Source: Planctomycetota bacterium
Lineage (GTDB): Bacteria; Planctomycetota; Phycisphaerae; Phycisphaerales; Phycisphaeraceae
DNA: 64,000 nt
Assembly (NCBI GenBank): GCA_024276075.1
Contig: JAJRXX010000051.1
Location: 1 to 64,000, forward strand
Direction: 5' to 3'
Part shown: piece by piece, positions 17,395 to 25,649 of the stretch
Numbering within the stretch: the first letter of the stretch is position 1
How the letters are laid out: each line of letters opens with the position of its first letter
Notes under the pieces: model-generated
Told to the model about the DNA's origin: nothing
The model's input: the letters and a program-made list of their open reading frames with translations, nothing else
Databases searched by the model: none
Translations under genes and position numbers: made by a program

Positions 17395-17520
17395 TAGAGC
17401 ACTTGGCGTAATTAATTTCCATTGACTGGGTGGCACGGCTTGCTTGCAAGCCGTGAAATACAGATATTTCTTACACCTGCGATTCAATGAAGATGGAGAA
17501 TATTGACGCCAGTTGCTCTA
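17395..17520. repeat. Family D element, copy D2 (126 bp)
   Basis: Same element as D1 in the opposite orientation: starts TAGAGCACTTGGCGTAAT, carries the 20-bp palindrome ACGGCTTGCTTGCAAGCCGT and ends ACGCCAGTTGCTCTA. It stands upstream of the minus-strand gene at 17020-17349. Confidence 0.92.
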
Positions 17521-17770
17521 ATAAATTAATCGTCGTATTCATCGCCCGCCAAGTCAACGCCCTAGCCACGCCCTTGGGATCGGAAGGCGTATTTGTGCCG
17601 CGTTGGCAAGCTGGAGAAGCACGCTAGAGGACATACCGTGCCTAAAAGGTGGTCCGAGCACATCCCCTGGCTATGGCGGCAGATACCGTGACCTGTTTAC
17701 CCAGCTTAACCAACCCGTACCGCCCGCACCCGATCCGTGTCCAACGAATCGGCAAGGTGCTAGCAGGGCT
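17521..17770. other. Intergenic stretch between repeats D2 and C3
   Basis: No gene supported. On the minus strand, short frames broken by stops (for example a segment ending AGDEYDD at about 17526) have a protein-like look and could be the remains of a decayed gene, but nothing recognisable is left. Confidence 0.4.
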
Positions 17771-17979
17771 TATGCGTATCCGCGTATATTTTGGCCGCGT
17801 TGTGATACGTAATTTTTTGCGATATCTATTCCCACGTACAAGAACGGTAATAACAACTCAAGATTAATACTTGCGCGGCATCTGCGAACGCGGGAACAGA
17901 ACAGACAATCACTTACATCACCTACGACGCGCTAGAAATATACGCAATGCGTATAAGGCAATACTTGTGGTGATTGGTA
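17771..17979. repeat. Family B/C element, copy C3, interrupted by nested copy B3
   Basis: Left part TATGCGTATCCGCGTATATT to ACGTACAAGAAC matches the first two thirds of C1 (27888-27989); right part CAATACTTGTGGTGATTGGT matches its end. The 103 bases between them (17851-17953) are a family B copy. The outer element ends immediately before ATG 17981 of tgt. Confidence 0.82.
17851..17953. repeat. Family B element B3 nested inside C3
   Basis: Starts TAACAACTCAAGATTAATAC, continues TTGCGCGGCATCTGCGAACG and ends TACGCAATGCGTA, as in B2. Its position within a recognisable C element shows it inserted after C3 was in place. Confidence 0.85.
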
Positions 17980-17980
17980 T

Positions 17981-19252
17981 ATGATTCAGCCCATGGGCGT
18001 ATTGCAGTTTGAAATCCACAGCCAAAGCCAGGGGTGCAGCGCCCGTGCGGGGCGGGTAACGACGGCTCATGGTAGTTTTGACACGCCGGCTTTTATGCCC
18101 GTGGGTACACAGGGCTCAGTCAAGGGCCTGCAGCCGGATCAGGTCGCACAACTCGGTAGCCAAATCGTCCTGGCGAATACATACCACCTGATGCTTCGGC
18201 CAGGGTCGGCGCTGATCGCTGAAATGGGTGGCCTACACCGCTGGATGCGTTGGGGCCGGCCGATCCTCACGGACTCAGGTGGGTTTCAGGTATTTAGCCT
18301 GTCCGATAGAAATCAGATCGACGACGACGGCGTCACCTTTAATAGCCACATCGACGGGGCCACCATCCACCTCACCCCGGAACGGTCGATGCAAGTGCAA
18401 AACGAACTGGGTGCTGACATCATCATGGCATTCGATGATTGCCCGCCGGGTATCAACGCACAGCAATACGAAACGTCAGCCGACGACGTAGCCGACACCC
18501 AATCGCATCGCGATTTCGACGACGCTGATCGGGCCCACGTTAACCAGGGTGACGCAACCCTATCTCAGAGAGCCACACACGAATACACGAAGCGTAACGA
18601 AGCCGCCTGCCACAGGAGTATGCTGTGGTTGGAGCGGTGCGTCGAAGCACACCGGCGTCCCGAGGAACAAGCGCTGTTCGGCATTGTGCAAGGCGGACTG
18701 GACCTGGAACTGCGGGCGTGGTGTGCGCAACGCGTGGCGGAATACGACCTGCCGGGCTACGCAATCGGTGGGGTGGCGGTGGGCGAGGGGTACGAAGGGC
18801 TCAAACGCGTGGTCAAGCATACAGCCCCATTGATGCCTGTTGATCGGCCCCGATACCTGATGGGCGTGGGGTACGAGCGGGATATCCTCACAGCTGTTCG
18901 AGCGGGTGTGGATATGTTCGACTGTGTGCTACCCACACGCAACGGGCGAAACAGCAACGCATTTACCTCGACCGGCCAAATACGGCTCAAGAACGCACGG
19001 TTTACACGCGATCTGGGGGTGATCGAGACCGGCTGCGATTGCCCAGCGTGCGGCGGAGGGTTTAGCAGAGGGTATTTGCGACACCTGTTTCAGAGCGGTG
19101 AGATGCTCGGGCCGATCCTCGTGAGCATGCACAACATCCGTCACTTCCAGCGGTTCATGCTGGACATCCGAGAGGCAATCATTCAAAATGACTGGCCTTT
19201 GATTGACCGGCGATGGCCCGTGGCGGCTACAGAGGATGATCGCCCCCAGTAA
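17981..19252 (+). CDS. tgt: Queuine/preQ1 tRNA-ribosyltransferase
   Basis: The 423-residue protein has the Tgt core: PAFMPVGTQGSVKGLQPDQV, ILTDSGGFQVFSLS with the catalytic-pocket Asp, and GVDMFDCVLPTRNGRN with the nucleophilic Asp. The zinc site CDCPAC plus downstream Cys/His (ETGCDCPACG...RHLF...MHNIRHF) is present. It exchanges guanine 34 of GUN-anticodon tRNAs for a queuine precursor. Compared with the E. coli enzyme there are about 40 extra residues after FDDCPP (from GINAQQYET to about TKRNEAACHRS). Start is ATG 17981, which sits directly at the end of repeat C3, or ATG 17993. Followed by yajC and secDF. Confidence 0.94.
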   Translation: MIQPMGVLQFEIHSQSQGCSARAGRVTTAHGSFDTPAFMPVGTQGSVKGLQPDQVAQLGSQIVLANTYHLMLRPGSALIAEMGGLHRWMRWGRPILTDSGGFQVFSLSDRNQIDDDGVTFNSHIDGATIHLTPERSMQVQNELGADIIMAFDDCPPGINAQQYETSADDVADTQSHRDFDDADRAHVNQGDATLSQRATHEYTKRNEAACHRSMLWLERCVEAHRRPEEQALFGIVQGGLDLELRAWCAQRVAEYDLPGYAIGGVAVGEGYEGLKRVVKHTAPLMPVDRPRYLMGVGYERDILTAVRAGVDMFDCVLPTRNGRNSNAFTSTGQIRLKNARFTRDLGVIETGCDCPACGGGFSRGYLRHLFQSGEMLGPILVSMHNIRHFQRFMLDIREAIIQNDWPLIDRRWPVAATEDDRPQ

Positions 19253-19330
19253 TTGAGGCTTTGGTCGGCTCTGAATAAAAATGACTCACGCAACCGTACA
19301 CCCCCCACCTCAACGTATCGAATCATCATT

Positions 19331-19753
19331 ATGAGCACACCATTTATCTATCCCATCCTGACGCTGGCCCAAGAAGATGCACCGCCACGCCCACCCGCTG
19401 CTACTCCGACAGCGGATCAAGCCGCGACGACGGGTCAGCCCGCCGGTGATCCCGGGACACCCCAGGCGAAGCCGCCACAGGGCATGCCGCCGTTTTTCTT
19501 TATCATCTTCGCAGCTTTGATCTTTATGATCATCTTCTCCATGAGTGGTCAGCGGAAGGAGAAGAAAAAACGCGAAGCGCTCCTGACGAGCTTGAAGAAA
19601 GGCGACCGCATCCAGACAATCGGAGGCATCCTCGGCACGGTCGTGGAGGTGCGCGACGAGCACGTAGTGGTCAAGATCGACGAAAACACGAATACCCGAG
19701 TTAAGCTCAGCCGCACCGCGGTGCAGTCGGTCCTACAGGAAAAAAACGAGTAG
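19331..19753 (+). CDS. yajC: Preprotein translocase subunit YajC
   Basis: A 140-residue protein with a Pro/Ala-rich N-terminal segment (about 13-50), one membrane helix (MPPFFFIIFAALIFMIIFSM), then the conserved cytosolic part RKEKKKREALLTSLKKGDRIQTIGG. That order is typical of YajC, the small partner of SecDF in the Sec holotranslocon. ATG 19331 is chosen because the upstream in-frame extension is not conserved-looking. Lies between tgt and secDF, as in many bacteria. Confidence 0.92.
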   Translation: MSTPFIYPILTLAQEDAPPRPPAATPTADQAATTGQPAGDPGTPQAKPPQGMPPFFFIIFAALIFMIIFSMSGQRKEKKKREALLTSLKKGDRIQTIGGILGTVVEVRDEHVVVKIDENTNTRVKLSRTAVQSVLQEKNE

Positions 19754-19898
19754 ACCCAATGCAGGCCCAAGAAATGCCTCTGCGGGGTTTGGCGGGATAC
19801 TTTCGCCATGCATCCACAAGCCGGGGGTGACCGCTGTATGCCACTGACTCGACGTTGCTATTAACAGCTTGATTGCCCTGAGCCCGACGGGAAAGATT

Positions 19899-22800
19899 AT
19901 GAAGAACATACCGATCTGGAAACCACTGCTAATCCTGGCTGTCTTGGCGATGTGCGGGCTGTCCCTTTACCCACCTAGCCAACGGCTCAAACCCGGACTC
20001 GACTTGGCGGGCGGTACGACGCTGGTGTACCAGGTCGAAGTGCCTTCGGGTCAAAACGCCAAGACGGTAATCGACCAAGTCATCGAAACGCTCAAAAAAC
20101 GGGTCGACCCGAACGGCGTGAGGAACCTGGTCTGGCGGCACCAAGCGGGCAACCGCATCGAGATACAGATGCCGCTGCCACCCGCGCAGACGAACGAGCG
20201 TCGCACAACATACCTACGGCTCCAAGACGAGCTGCTCAAAGACAACATCCAAGAACGCCAGCTCGACGCGGCACTGCGGCTCGATCCCACACAACACGCC
20301 CCGACGCTCGATCGTCTCGCGCGTGGCAACCAGCAGCGGCGCGAGTTGCTCGACGCATTGGTTCGTGCCAACAAAGCACTGACCGCCGCCCAAGGCCCCT
20401 ACCAAACGGCGCAGCAACAACTCAACGACCTCGAATCGGCGATCCAACAGCTACCCGACACCGCGACCAGCAAGCGCGAACAACTTCAATCACAGTTAAA
20501 ACAGGCACAAAGCAAATTGGTGCCCAAGACCCGTGCGTTTCTCGATGCGCGCAGCGAGTACAACCAGACCAGGCAAGCGGTCTTGGGCACAAACGTCGAT
20601 CCGTACGAGATCGATCAGGCTCTAACCCTACCCGCTAAAGCGGACGTTTCAACAACAAAATCGGTTGAAACGCGCGAAGCGGCAATCCAAAAACTGATTG
20701 ACAAGCACCCTGGTCGAACGGACCAGATCAAGGCGTTGGTCAAAGCCAAGACCCTGTACAACGAGGTGCGTGGGCCGTTCGACGACCCTAATGATCTGAT
20801 CTCGCTGCTGCGTGGATCGGGTGTGCTCGAATTTCGCATTACAGCTTCGCTGAATCTCCCCGACGCGTCGCGGTACCGAAAACAACTCACCGAGCGTGGC
20901 CCCAAAGCAGCAACGGGGCAGGCGTACCGATGGTTTGTCATCGACGACGTCACTGGTTTTGCCGAAAACACGCGTCAGCGCGAAGCCTTGGAAACGGACC
21001 CTCAGACCTACCTCGCATCAAGGGGCCTGATCGGGCAGCGACACGGGATTGATTATTACGTGCTGTTGGCTAACACACCCGACAAGAGCCTGACACGGGC
21101 ACAGAAAGACTGGAAACTCACCGAGGCATACTCACTGCCCGACGACAGCGGGTTCCCAGCGGTCGGGTTCCAGCTAAACCGCGTGGGTGGTCAGCTCATG
21201 GGCAGCCTCACGGGCAACAACCGGGGCGAGCAGATGGCTATCGTCCTCGACGGACGGGTCATCTCCGCGCCGCGGATCAACGACCGCATCCAGGATAGCG
21301 GCATTATCACCGGCGGGCGTGGTGGGTTCGGCCAAGATGAACAGAGCTATCTCATCCGCACGCTCAACGCGGGGAGCCTGCAGGGACGCCTCAGTGAAGA
21401 CCCAATCTACATCAAGAAATTCGGACCCCAACTAGGCCAGGATAACCTGCGCCACGGGCTCTACGCAGCAGTCTGGGCACTGGTCGTCGTCGCGGTGTAC
21501 ATGACGGCTTATTACTTCCTAGCGGGGATGGTCGCCAACTTCGCGCTGGCGGCGAATATGATCATCATCCTTGGTGTGATGGTGATCTTCGATGCGACAT
21601 TTACTCTTCCGGGGATCGCGGGGATCGTGCTGACGATCGGCATGGCGGTCGACGCAAACGTATTGATCTTCGAGCGCATCCGTGAAGAACTGACCCAGAA
21701 ATCCGACATTAGAACAGCGGTTCGGATCGGCTACGATAAGGCACTCAGCTCCATCGTCGACGCAAACGTCACAACGCTCATCACGTGCGTCATCCTCAAC
21801 TACACCGCCACAGCAGAGATCAAGGGATTCGCCATCACCCTGATGGTCGGCATCCTCGCGTCGATGTTCACAGCCCTTTTCTGCACAAGGGTGGTGATCG
21901 ACGCGTACCTCTATTTCGCCAAGCCCAAGACGATCACCATGGCACCAATGGTCATCAACCCGCTACGACGGCTGCTCGAACCCGCTGTGAACTGGGTGGG
22001 GATGCGTCATGTATTCTTTTCGGTCAGCGCCCTGCTCGTAGCCGGCAGCCTCTGGGTCGTCACGGCGCGGGGCCAGGAATTACTCGACATCGAGTTCCGA
22101 AGCGGGACACAGGTAAGCTTCGAACTGTCGAAAGGCACAACGCTCGACCTCAATGACGTACGCAGTCGACTCACCCAAGCAGCGCAGACATTTGAGTTGC
22201 CTAATCTCGCCGGCGACCGTGCCAACGTGGTAACCGTGGGCGAGACCGAAGGGCTCAGGGCCAGTGAGTTCAGCGTGGCGACGCTCGAAACGAATGCCAC
22301 CGCGGTCAGCGAAGCGATCAAGTCGGTATTCGCCGATGTGCTCGACACACAACGGCCAATCGCGTTTAAGGGTATGGGCACGGTTCACGAGGCGCCTTTG
22401 CTGTCCCAGGCACCGGTGTACATCGTCCGTCACGCTACCCTCGGTGAGAATATCAACCGCCGAGACGCGCGCGAAGACGTCAGCGACTACGTAGGCGGGG
22501 TGGCGGTGGTGCTCGACGGGCTTGAGCCGACAGCCACGATCGGCGAGCTGACCGACCGGATCAGCCGGATGCGGCTACAGCCGTCGTATGAAGCGGTCGC
22601 GTACCGGCCATCTACGGTCATCGGGCTGGACCTGGATGCCGAATCATCAGCCGAGGGTGCGCCGAAATATCGGTCGGCGGTGGTCATCGTCAGCGAAGCA
22701 GGGACCGACTACACCGACAATCCCCAGGCACTGAACGATGAAATAGGCTTGGCGGGCACGGAATGGCGGCTGGTGCGCGACGCGATGCGACGTGACACGA

Positions 22801-23402
22801 GCCTGGGTAGCGTGGCGAATTTCTCTAGCCAAATCTCAAATACCATGAAGCAGCAGGCCGTCGTCGCCATGACGCTTAGTCTCTTGGCGGTGGTGGCGTA
22901 CATCTGGATTCGGTTCGGCAGCTTCCGCTACGGCTTGGCGGCGATCATCGCGCTGGTGCACGACGTGGTGATTGCGCTGGGCTTGCTGGCGGTAGGTGGA
23001 TGGGTGTACGAGTCGGCGTTTGGCCAGGCGCTCCTGTTGACCGATTTTAAAATCAACCTCGCGATCGTCGCATCCATGCTCACGATCGTAGGCTACTCGC
23101 TCAACGACTCGATCATCGTGTTCGACCGCATCCGCGAAAACCGCGGCAGGCTCGACTACGCCACGCCGAGTATTGTCAACGACTCGATCAACCAGACGTT
23201 TAGCCGAACGATCAACACGTCGCTGACCACGCTCATGGCCCTGATCACGCTCTACGTCTTCGGGGGCGACGGCGTGCACGGGTTCGCGTTTGCGATGCTC
23301 GTGGGTGTGATCGTCGGCACATACAGCTCTGTAGCCATCGCGGCGCCCATTGTGCTGATGATGGGCGGGGGCATCCCGGCACAACCCGCCAAGAAAAGCT
23401 AG
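19899..23402 (+). CDS. secDF: Fused protein translocase subunit SecDF
   Basis: A 1167-residue fusion of SecD (about residues 1-690) and SecF (about 690-1160). SecD features: first membrane helix, then LKPGLDLAGGTTLVYQVE, and the membrane block with GMAVDANVLIFERIREEL. The SecF half repeats this with DIEFRSGTQVSFEL and GYSLNDSIIVFDRIRENR. These use the proton gradient to pull proteins out of SecYEG. Between the first SecD strand block and the P1-like region lies a long Gln/Leu/Arg-rich, probably coiled-coil segment (about 90-260), much longer than in E. coli SecD. ATG 19899 has ACGGGAAAG upstream and is preferred over a TTG at 19869. Confidence 0.95.
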   Translation: MKNIPIWKPLLILAVLAMCGLSLYPPSQRLKPGLDLAGGTTLVYQVEVPSGQNAKTVIDQVIETLKKRVDPNGVRNLVWRHQAGNRIEIQMPLPPAQTNERRTTYLRLQDELLKDNIQERQLDAALRLDPTQHAPTLDRLARGNQQRRELLDALVRANKALTAAQGPYQTAQQQLNDLESAIQQLPDTATSKREQLQSQLKQAQSKLVPKTRAFLDARSEYNQTRQAVLGTNVDPYEIDQALTLPAKADVSTTKSVETREAAIQKLIDKHPGRTDQIKALVKAKTLYNEVRGPFDDPNDLISLLRGSGVLEFRITASLNLPDASRYRKQLTERGPKAATGQAYRWFVIDDVTGFAENTRQREALETDPQTYLASRGLIGQRHGIDYYVLLANTPDKSLTRAQKDWKLTEAYSLPDDSGFPAVGFQLNRVGGQLMGSLTGNNRGEQMAIVLDGRVISAPRINDRIQDSGIITGGRGGFGQDEQSYLIRTLNAGSLQGRLSEDPIYIKKFGPQLGQDNLRHGLYAAVWALVVVAVYMTAYYFLAGMVANFALAANMIIILGVMVIFDATFTLPGIAGIVLTIGMAVDANVLIFERIREELTQKSDIRTAVRIGYDKALSSIVDANVTTLITCVILNYTATAEIKGFAITLMVGILASMFTALFCTRVVIDAYLYFAKPKTITMAPMVINPLRRLLEPAVNWVGMRHVFFSVSALLVAGSLWVVTARGQELLDIEFRSGTQVSFELSKGTTLDLNDVRSRLTQAAQTFELPNLAGDRANVVTVGETEGLRASEFSVATLETNATAVSEAIKSVFADVLDTQRPIAFKGMGTVHEAPLLSQAPVYIVRHATLGENINRRDAREDVSDYVGGVAVVLDGLEPTATIGELTDRISRMRLQPSYEAVAYRPSTVIGLDLDAESSAEGAPKYRSAVVIVSEAGTDYTDNPQALNDEIGLAGTEWRLVRDAMRRDTSLGSVANFSSQISNTMKQQAVVAMTLSLLAVVAYIWIRFGSFRYGLAAIIALVHDVVIALGLLAVGGWVYESAFGQALLLTDFKINLAIVASMLTIVGYSLNDSIIVFDRIRENRGRLDYATPSIVNDSINQTFSRTINTSLTTLMALITLYVFGGDGVHGFAFAMLVGVIVGTYSSVAIAAPIVLMMGGGIPAQPAKKS

Positions 23403-23445
23403 CCACGGGACGCGTGAGCAAATTTAACAATCTCTACCTTGCTGT

Positions 23446-24288
23446 TTACCCGCCCGAATCGGCGCGGTGAGTCGAGGTTGTGTAGACGTCGTACCGCACG
23501 CTCTTGCCGACGTGGGACGACGCGGGTGTGCTCGCCAGAGGGAACGCGTGCTTGGGGCGTTTAACAACAACACGGCTACCAGCGACGGCTAAACTCACCT
23601 TGAATAAACTCTTTGCGTCGGCGTCACTACCTACGATCTGGCGCAAGACGCGCACCGAGCGGCGTTCCAAAGCGCTTTTCCGCTTGGGCGGGAACATCGG
23701 GTCGAGGTAGACCACGTCCGGCTGGTGTTCTATCGCAGGCAATACCTCACGCGCATCCGCGGTGACGAGCGTGATCCGATCGGCGACCTCCGGCTCGACC
23801 AAAATCGCCCGCCGCAGCCCATCTCGGAGCAAAACCGCGACGATAGGCGACCGCTCGACCGCCGTGACACAGCAGCCCAACGACGCCAACAGCCAACTGT
23901 CCTGGCCAAAACCGGCTGTCGCATCCACCACGTGACAGACCGTATCCGCTTTTCGCTTGTAAAGACCTACCGCCCGCGCGATTGGCTGACGCTTGCTGGC
24001 ACCACCTGTAGCCAATCGTGTATCACGCCGAAGCAGGTCCACCCAGACGGGCCTGCATCCTTTGGCAAACGGCTGATGCAACTCGATCCGATCAGTGCAA
24101 ACCGTAAGCAAAAATTCGTGATCGCCAAGCACTCGCTCGACACACGGCAGACCTAACTCGTCGGCCAGACGCTGCGCCCGCCCAGTCAGGAAACCGTCTT
24201 CGCCGGTGCTCGCAGCCGTGACAGCAACGGACGGGGACCTCGCTGTGGTGGAATGTGAGGCAAGGACTGAGGCCTGCGGGTCATGCAT
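23446..24288 (-). CDS. rsmJ: 16S rRNA (guanine1516-N2)-methyltransferase
   Basis: A 280-residue SAM-dependent methyltransferase. Motif I region VVDATAGFGQDSWLLASLG, VTAVERSPIVAVLLRDGL, and VVYLDPMFPPKRKSALERR are hallmarks of RsmJ (YhiQ), which makes N2-methyl-G1516 of 16S rRNA. The end RPKHAFPLA and SHVGKSVRYDVY is also typical. The first 30 residues look like an unconserved extension. Convergent with secDF (43 bp apart) and probably cotranscribed with the RNase Z-like gene whose stop is five bases upstream of its ATG. Confidence 0.9.
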   Translation of the reverse strand: MHDPQASVLASHSTTARSPSVAVTAASTGEDGFLTGRAQRLADELGLPCVERVLGDHEFLLTVCTDRIELHQPFAKGCRPVWVDLLRRDTRLATGGASKRQPIARAVGLYKRKADTVCHVVDATAGFGQDSWLLASLGCCVTAVERSPIVAVLLRDGLRRAILVEPEVADRITLVTADAREVLPAIEHQPDVVYLDPMFPPKRKSALERRSVRVLRQIVGSDADAKSLFKVSLAVAGSRVVVKRPKHAFPLASTPASSHVGKSVRYDVYTTSTHRADSGG

Positions 24289-24293
24289 AGCCT

Positions 24294-25223
24294 TTAAGTG
24301 CTCTTGACCGAGTCGAGCGTCTGCAACTGCTGGGCGTAACGGGCGCGGTTTGCGCGGCTGTCCATCAACAGGTGCACGCGGCTACGGTGCTCGGGAGGTA
24401 TCTTCGCGTCGATAAATCGACGGGTCTCGGACATGTTCGTCCGACGCGAGGTGTGCGTGAGGATGACCGCTTCAGCTTTGGAGCGGTCGAGCAAATCGAT
24501 AATGTTGTCCAGGTGCAGGTGCCTGCCCACAGCTGCGCGGTCGCGGTGCTCCGGCTCGACAAAGGTGCACTCCGTGATCAGTATTTTGGCACCCAACAGA
24601 TCGGGGCGATCGAAGTGCGAGCCCCACATCGTGTCGCCCGTGAAGCAAACCAGCGGAATGTCGATGGTGCGGGTAATGGCTTGGCCAGCCTTCTTGAGCT
24701 CCATCAGCTTCTCCTGCGGCTGACCGATCAGGTCTGCCCGGAGCTTGCTACGCCGTTCGATGATCACGTACCCCTGCGAAGAGGCGGTGTGTATCGTCTC
24801 AATAGCGCGCAGAAAGATATTGTTCTTGATCTCCAGCTCACCGTCGGGCGCGAGGGGAACCACTTTGTACGGCGTCTGCTGACCTTCAAGATTGACCCAG
24901 GCACGCATGATGTTGTGGATCGGCTCTTCGAGGCCGGGGTGGCAGATGAGAGTACCCACACCCATACCCTGGAACTGCCGCTGTGAGAAGTAGTACGCCA
25001 GACCCGCTGAGTGGTCCATGTGTCCGTGCGACAACGCAACGTACGGGCTGGCCAGCGCCATGCGAGGGCACTTGCCGATGTCAAAACACACGTCCAACTC
25101 GGGAACCTGGACCACGGTCGCCTCGCCGGCAATCGACATCCCCTGCACCCGGAACGGCGGGTAGTACACAAAACCGATCTGCGGTTGTCTAGGTGGTTCA
25201 CGCGGGATCATCGATACGTCCAC
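24294..25223 (-). CDS. MBL-fold metallohydrolase, RNase Z-like
   Basis: The 309-residue protein has the metallo-beta-lactamase Zn motif SHGHMDHSAGL (HxHxDH), a second ligand Asp in CFTGDTMWG and a final His in ILTHTSRRT; ILITECTFVEPEHR is a typical RNase Z-family strand. RNase Z trims 3' ends of tRNA precursors. A tRNA gene lies just upstream, but other enzymes of this branch act on small molecules, so the substrate is unproved. 5 bp separate it from rsmJ, and the two form an operon. Confidence 0.82.
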   Translation of the reverse strand: MDVSMIPREPPRQPQIGFVYYPPFRVQGMSIAGEATVVQVPELDVCFDIGKCPRMALASPYVALSHGHMDHSAGLAYYFSQRQFQGMGVGTLICHPGLEEPIHNIMRAWVNLEGQQTPYKVVPLAPDGELEIKNNIFLRAIETIHTASSQGYVIIERRSKLRADLIGQPQEKLMELKKAGQAITRTIDIPLVCFTGDTMWGSHFDRPDLLGAKILITECTFVEPEHRDRAAVGRHLHLDNIIDLLDRSKAEAVILTHTSRRTNMSETRRFIDAKIPPEHRSRVHLLMDSRANRARYAQQLQTLDSVKST

Positions 25224-25375
25224 TCCTATGGAATTTGCGTTACACCTCGGTCTGGCCGTGGTGAAAACTCGCCAAGTAATCGTCCCCTACGAGCCTGCAG
25301 CGAAGAAAGGGTCCGCGGCTGACCACGCCACGTCGAACACACGTAATATGTTACATCAAAACAACATACCGTAAA

Positions 25376-25458
25376 AGGCCGCGGTGGGATTCGAACCCAC
25401 GATGGCTTACGCCAACGGATTTGCAATCCGTCCCCTTTGTCCACTCGGGCACACGGCC
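25376..25458 (-). tRNA. tRNA-Cys (GCA) with long variable arm
   Basis: On the minus strand: acceptor GGCCGTG/CGCGGCC, D arm CCC-GAGTGGACAAA-GGG, anticodon arm ACGGA-TTGCAAA-TCCGT (anticodon GCA), variable arm TGGC-GTAA-GCCA-TC, T arm GTGGG-TTCGAAT-CCCAC and discriminator U. CCA is not encoded. GCA plus U73 are Cys identity elements. The 14-base variable arm and the CCCGAGTGG D arm give a class II shape like bacterial tRNA-Tyr. Confidence 0.93.
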
Positions 25459-25649
25459 GACTGATTTATTCTCCTGAGACGGTCTAATTGAGTCAATATT
25501 GGAATACGCTAGGGGATAGTGCATCGCCTATCCATAATATGTGACAACCAACATTGACTGTGCATCATGTTCTGACGGTCGCGGCAACGTTATCGCCATC
25601 AAAATTGATTGTGCCAAACCCAAACGGTACAAGGCGTATGGCAATAGGT

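Noticed and set aside
17526-17640. Minus-strand segment ending AGDEYDD that looks protein-like
   Set aside because: Broken by stops in every frame and too short to identify; mentioned only as possible decay.
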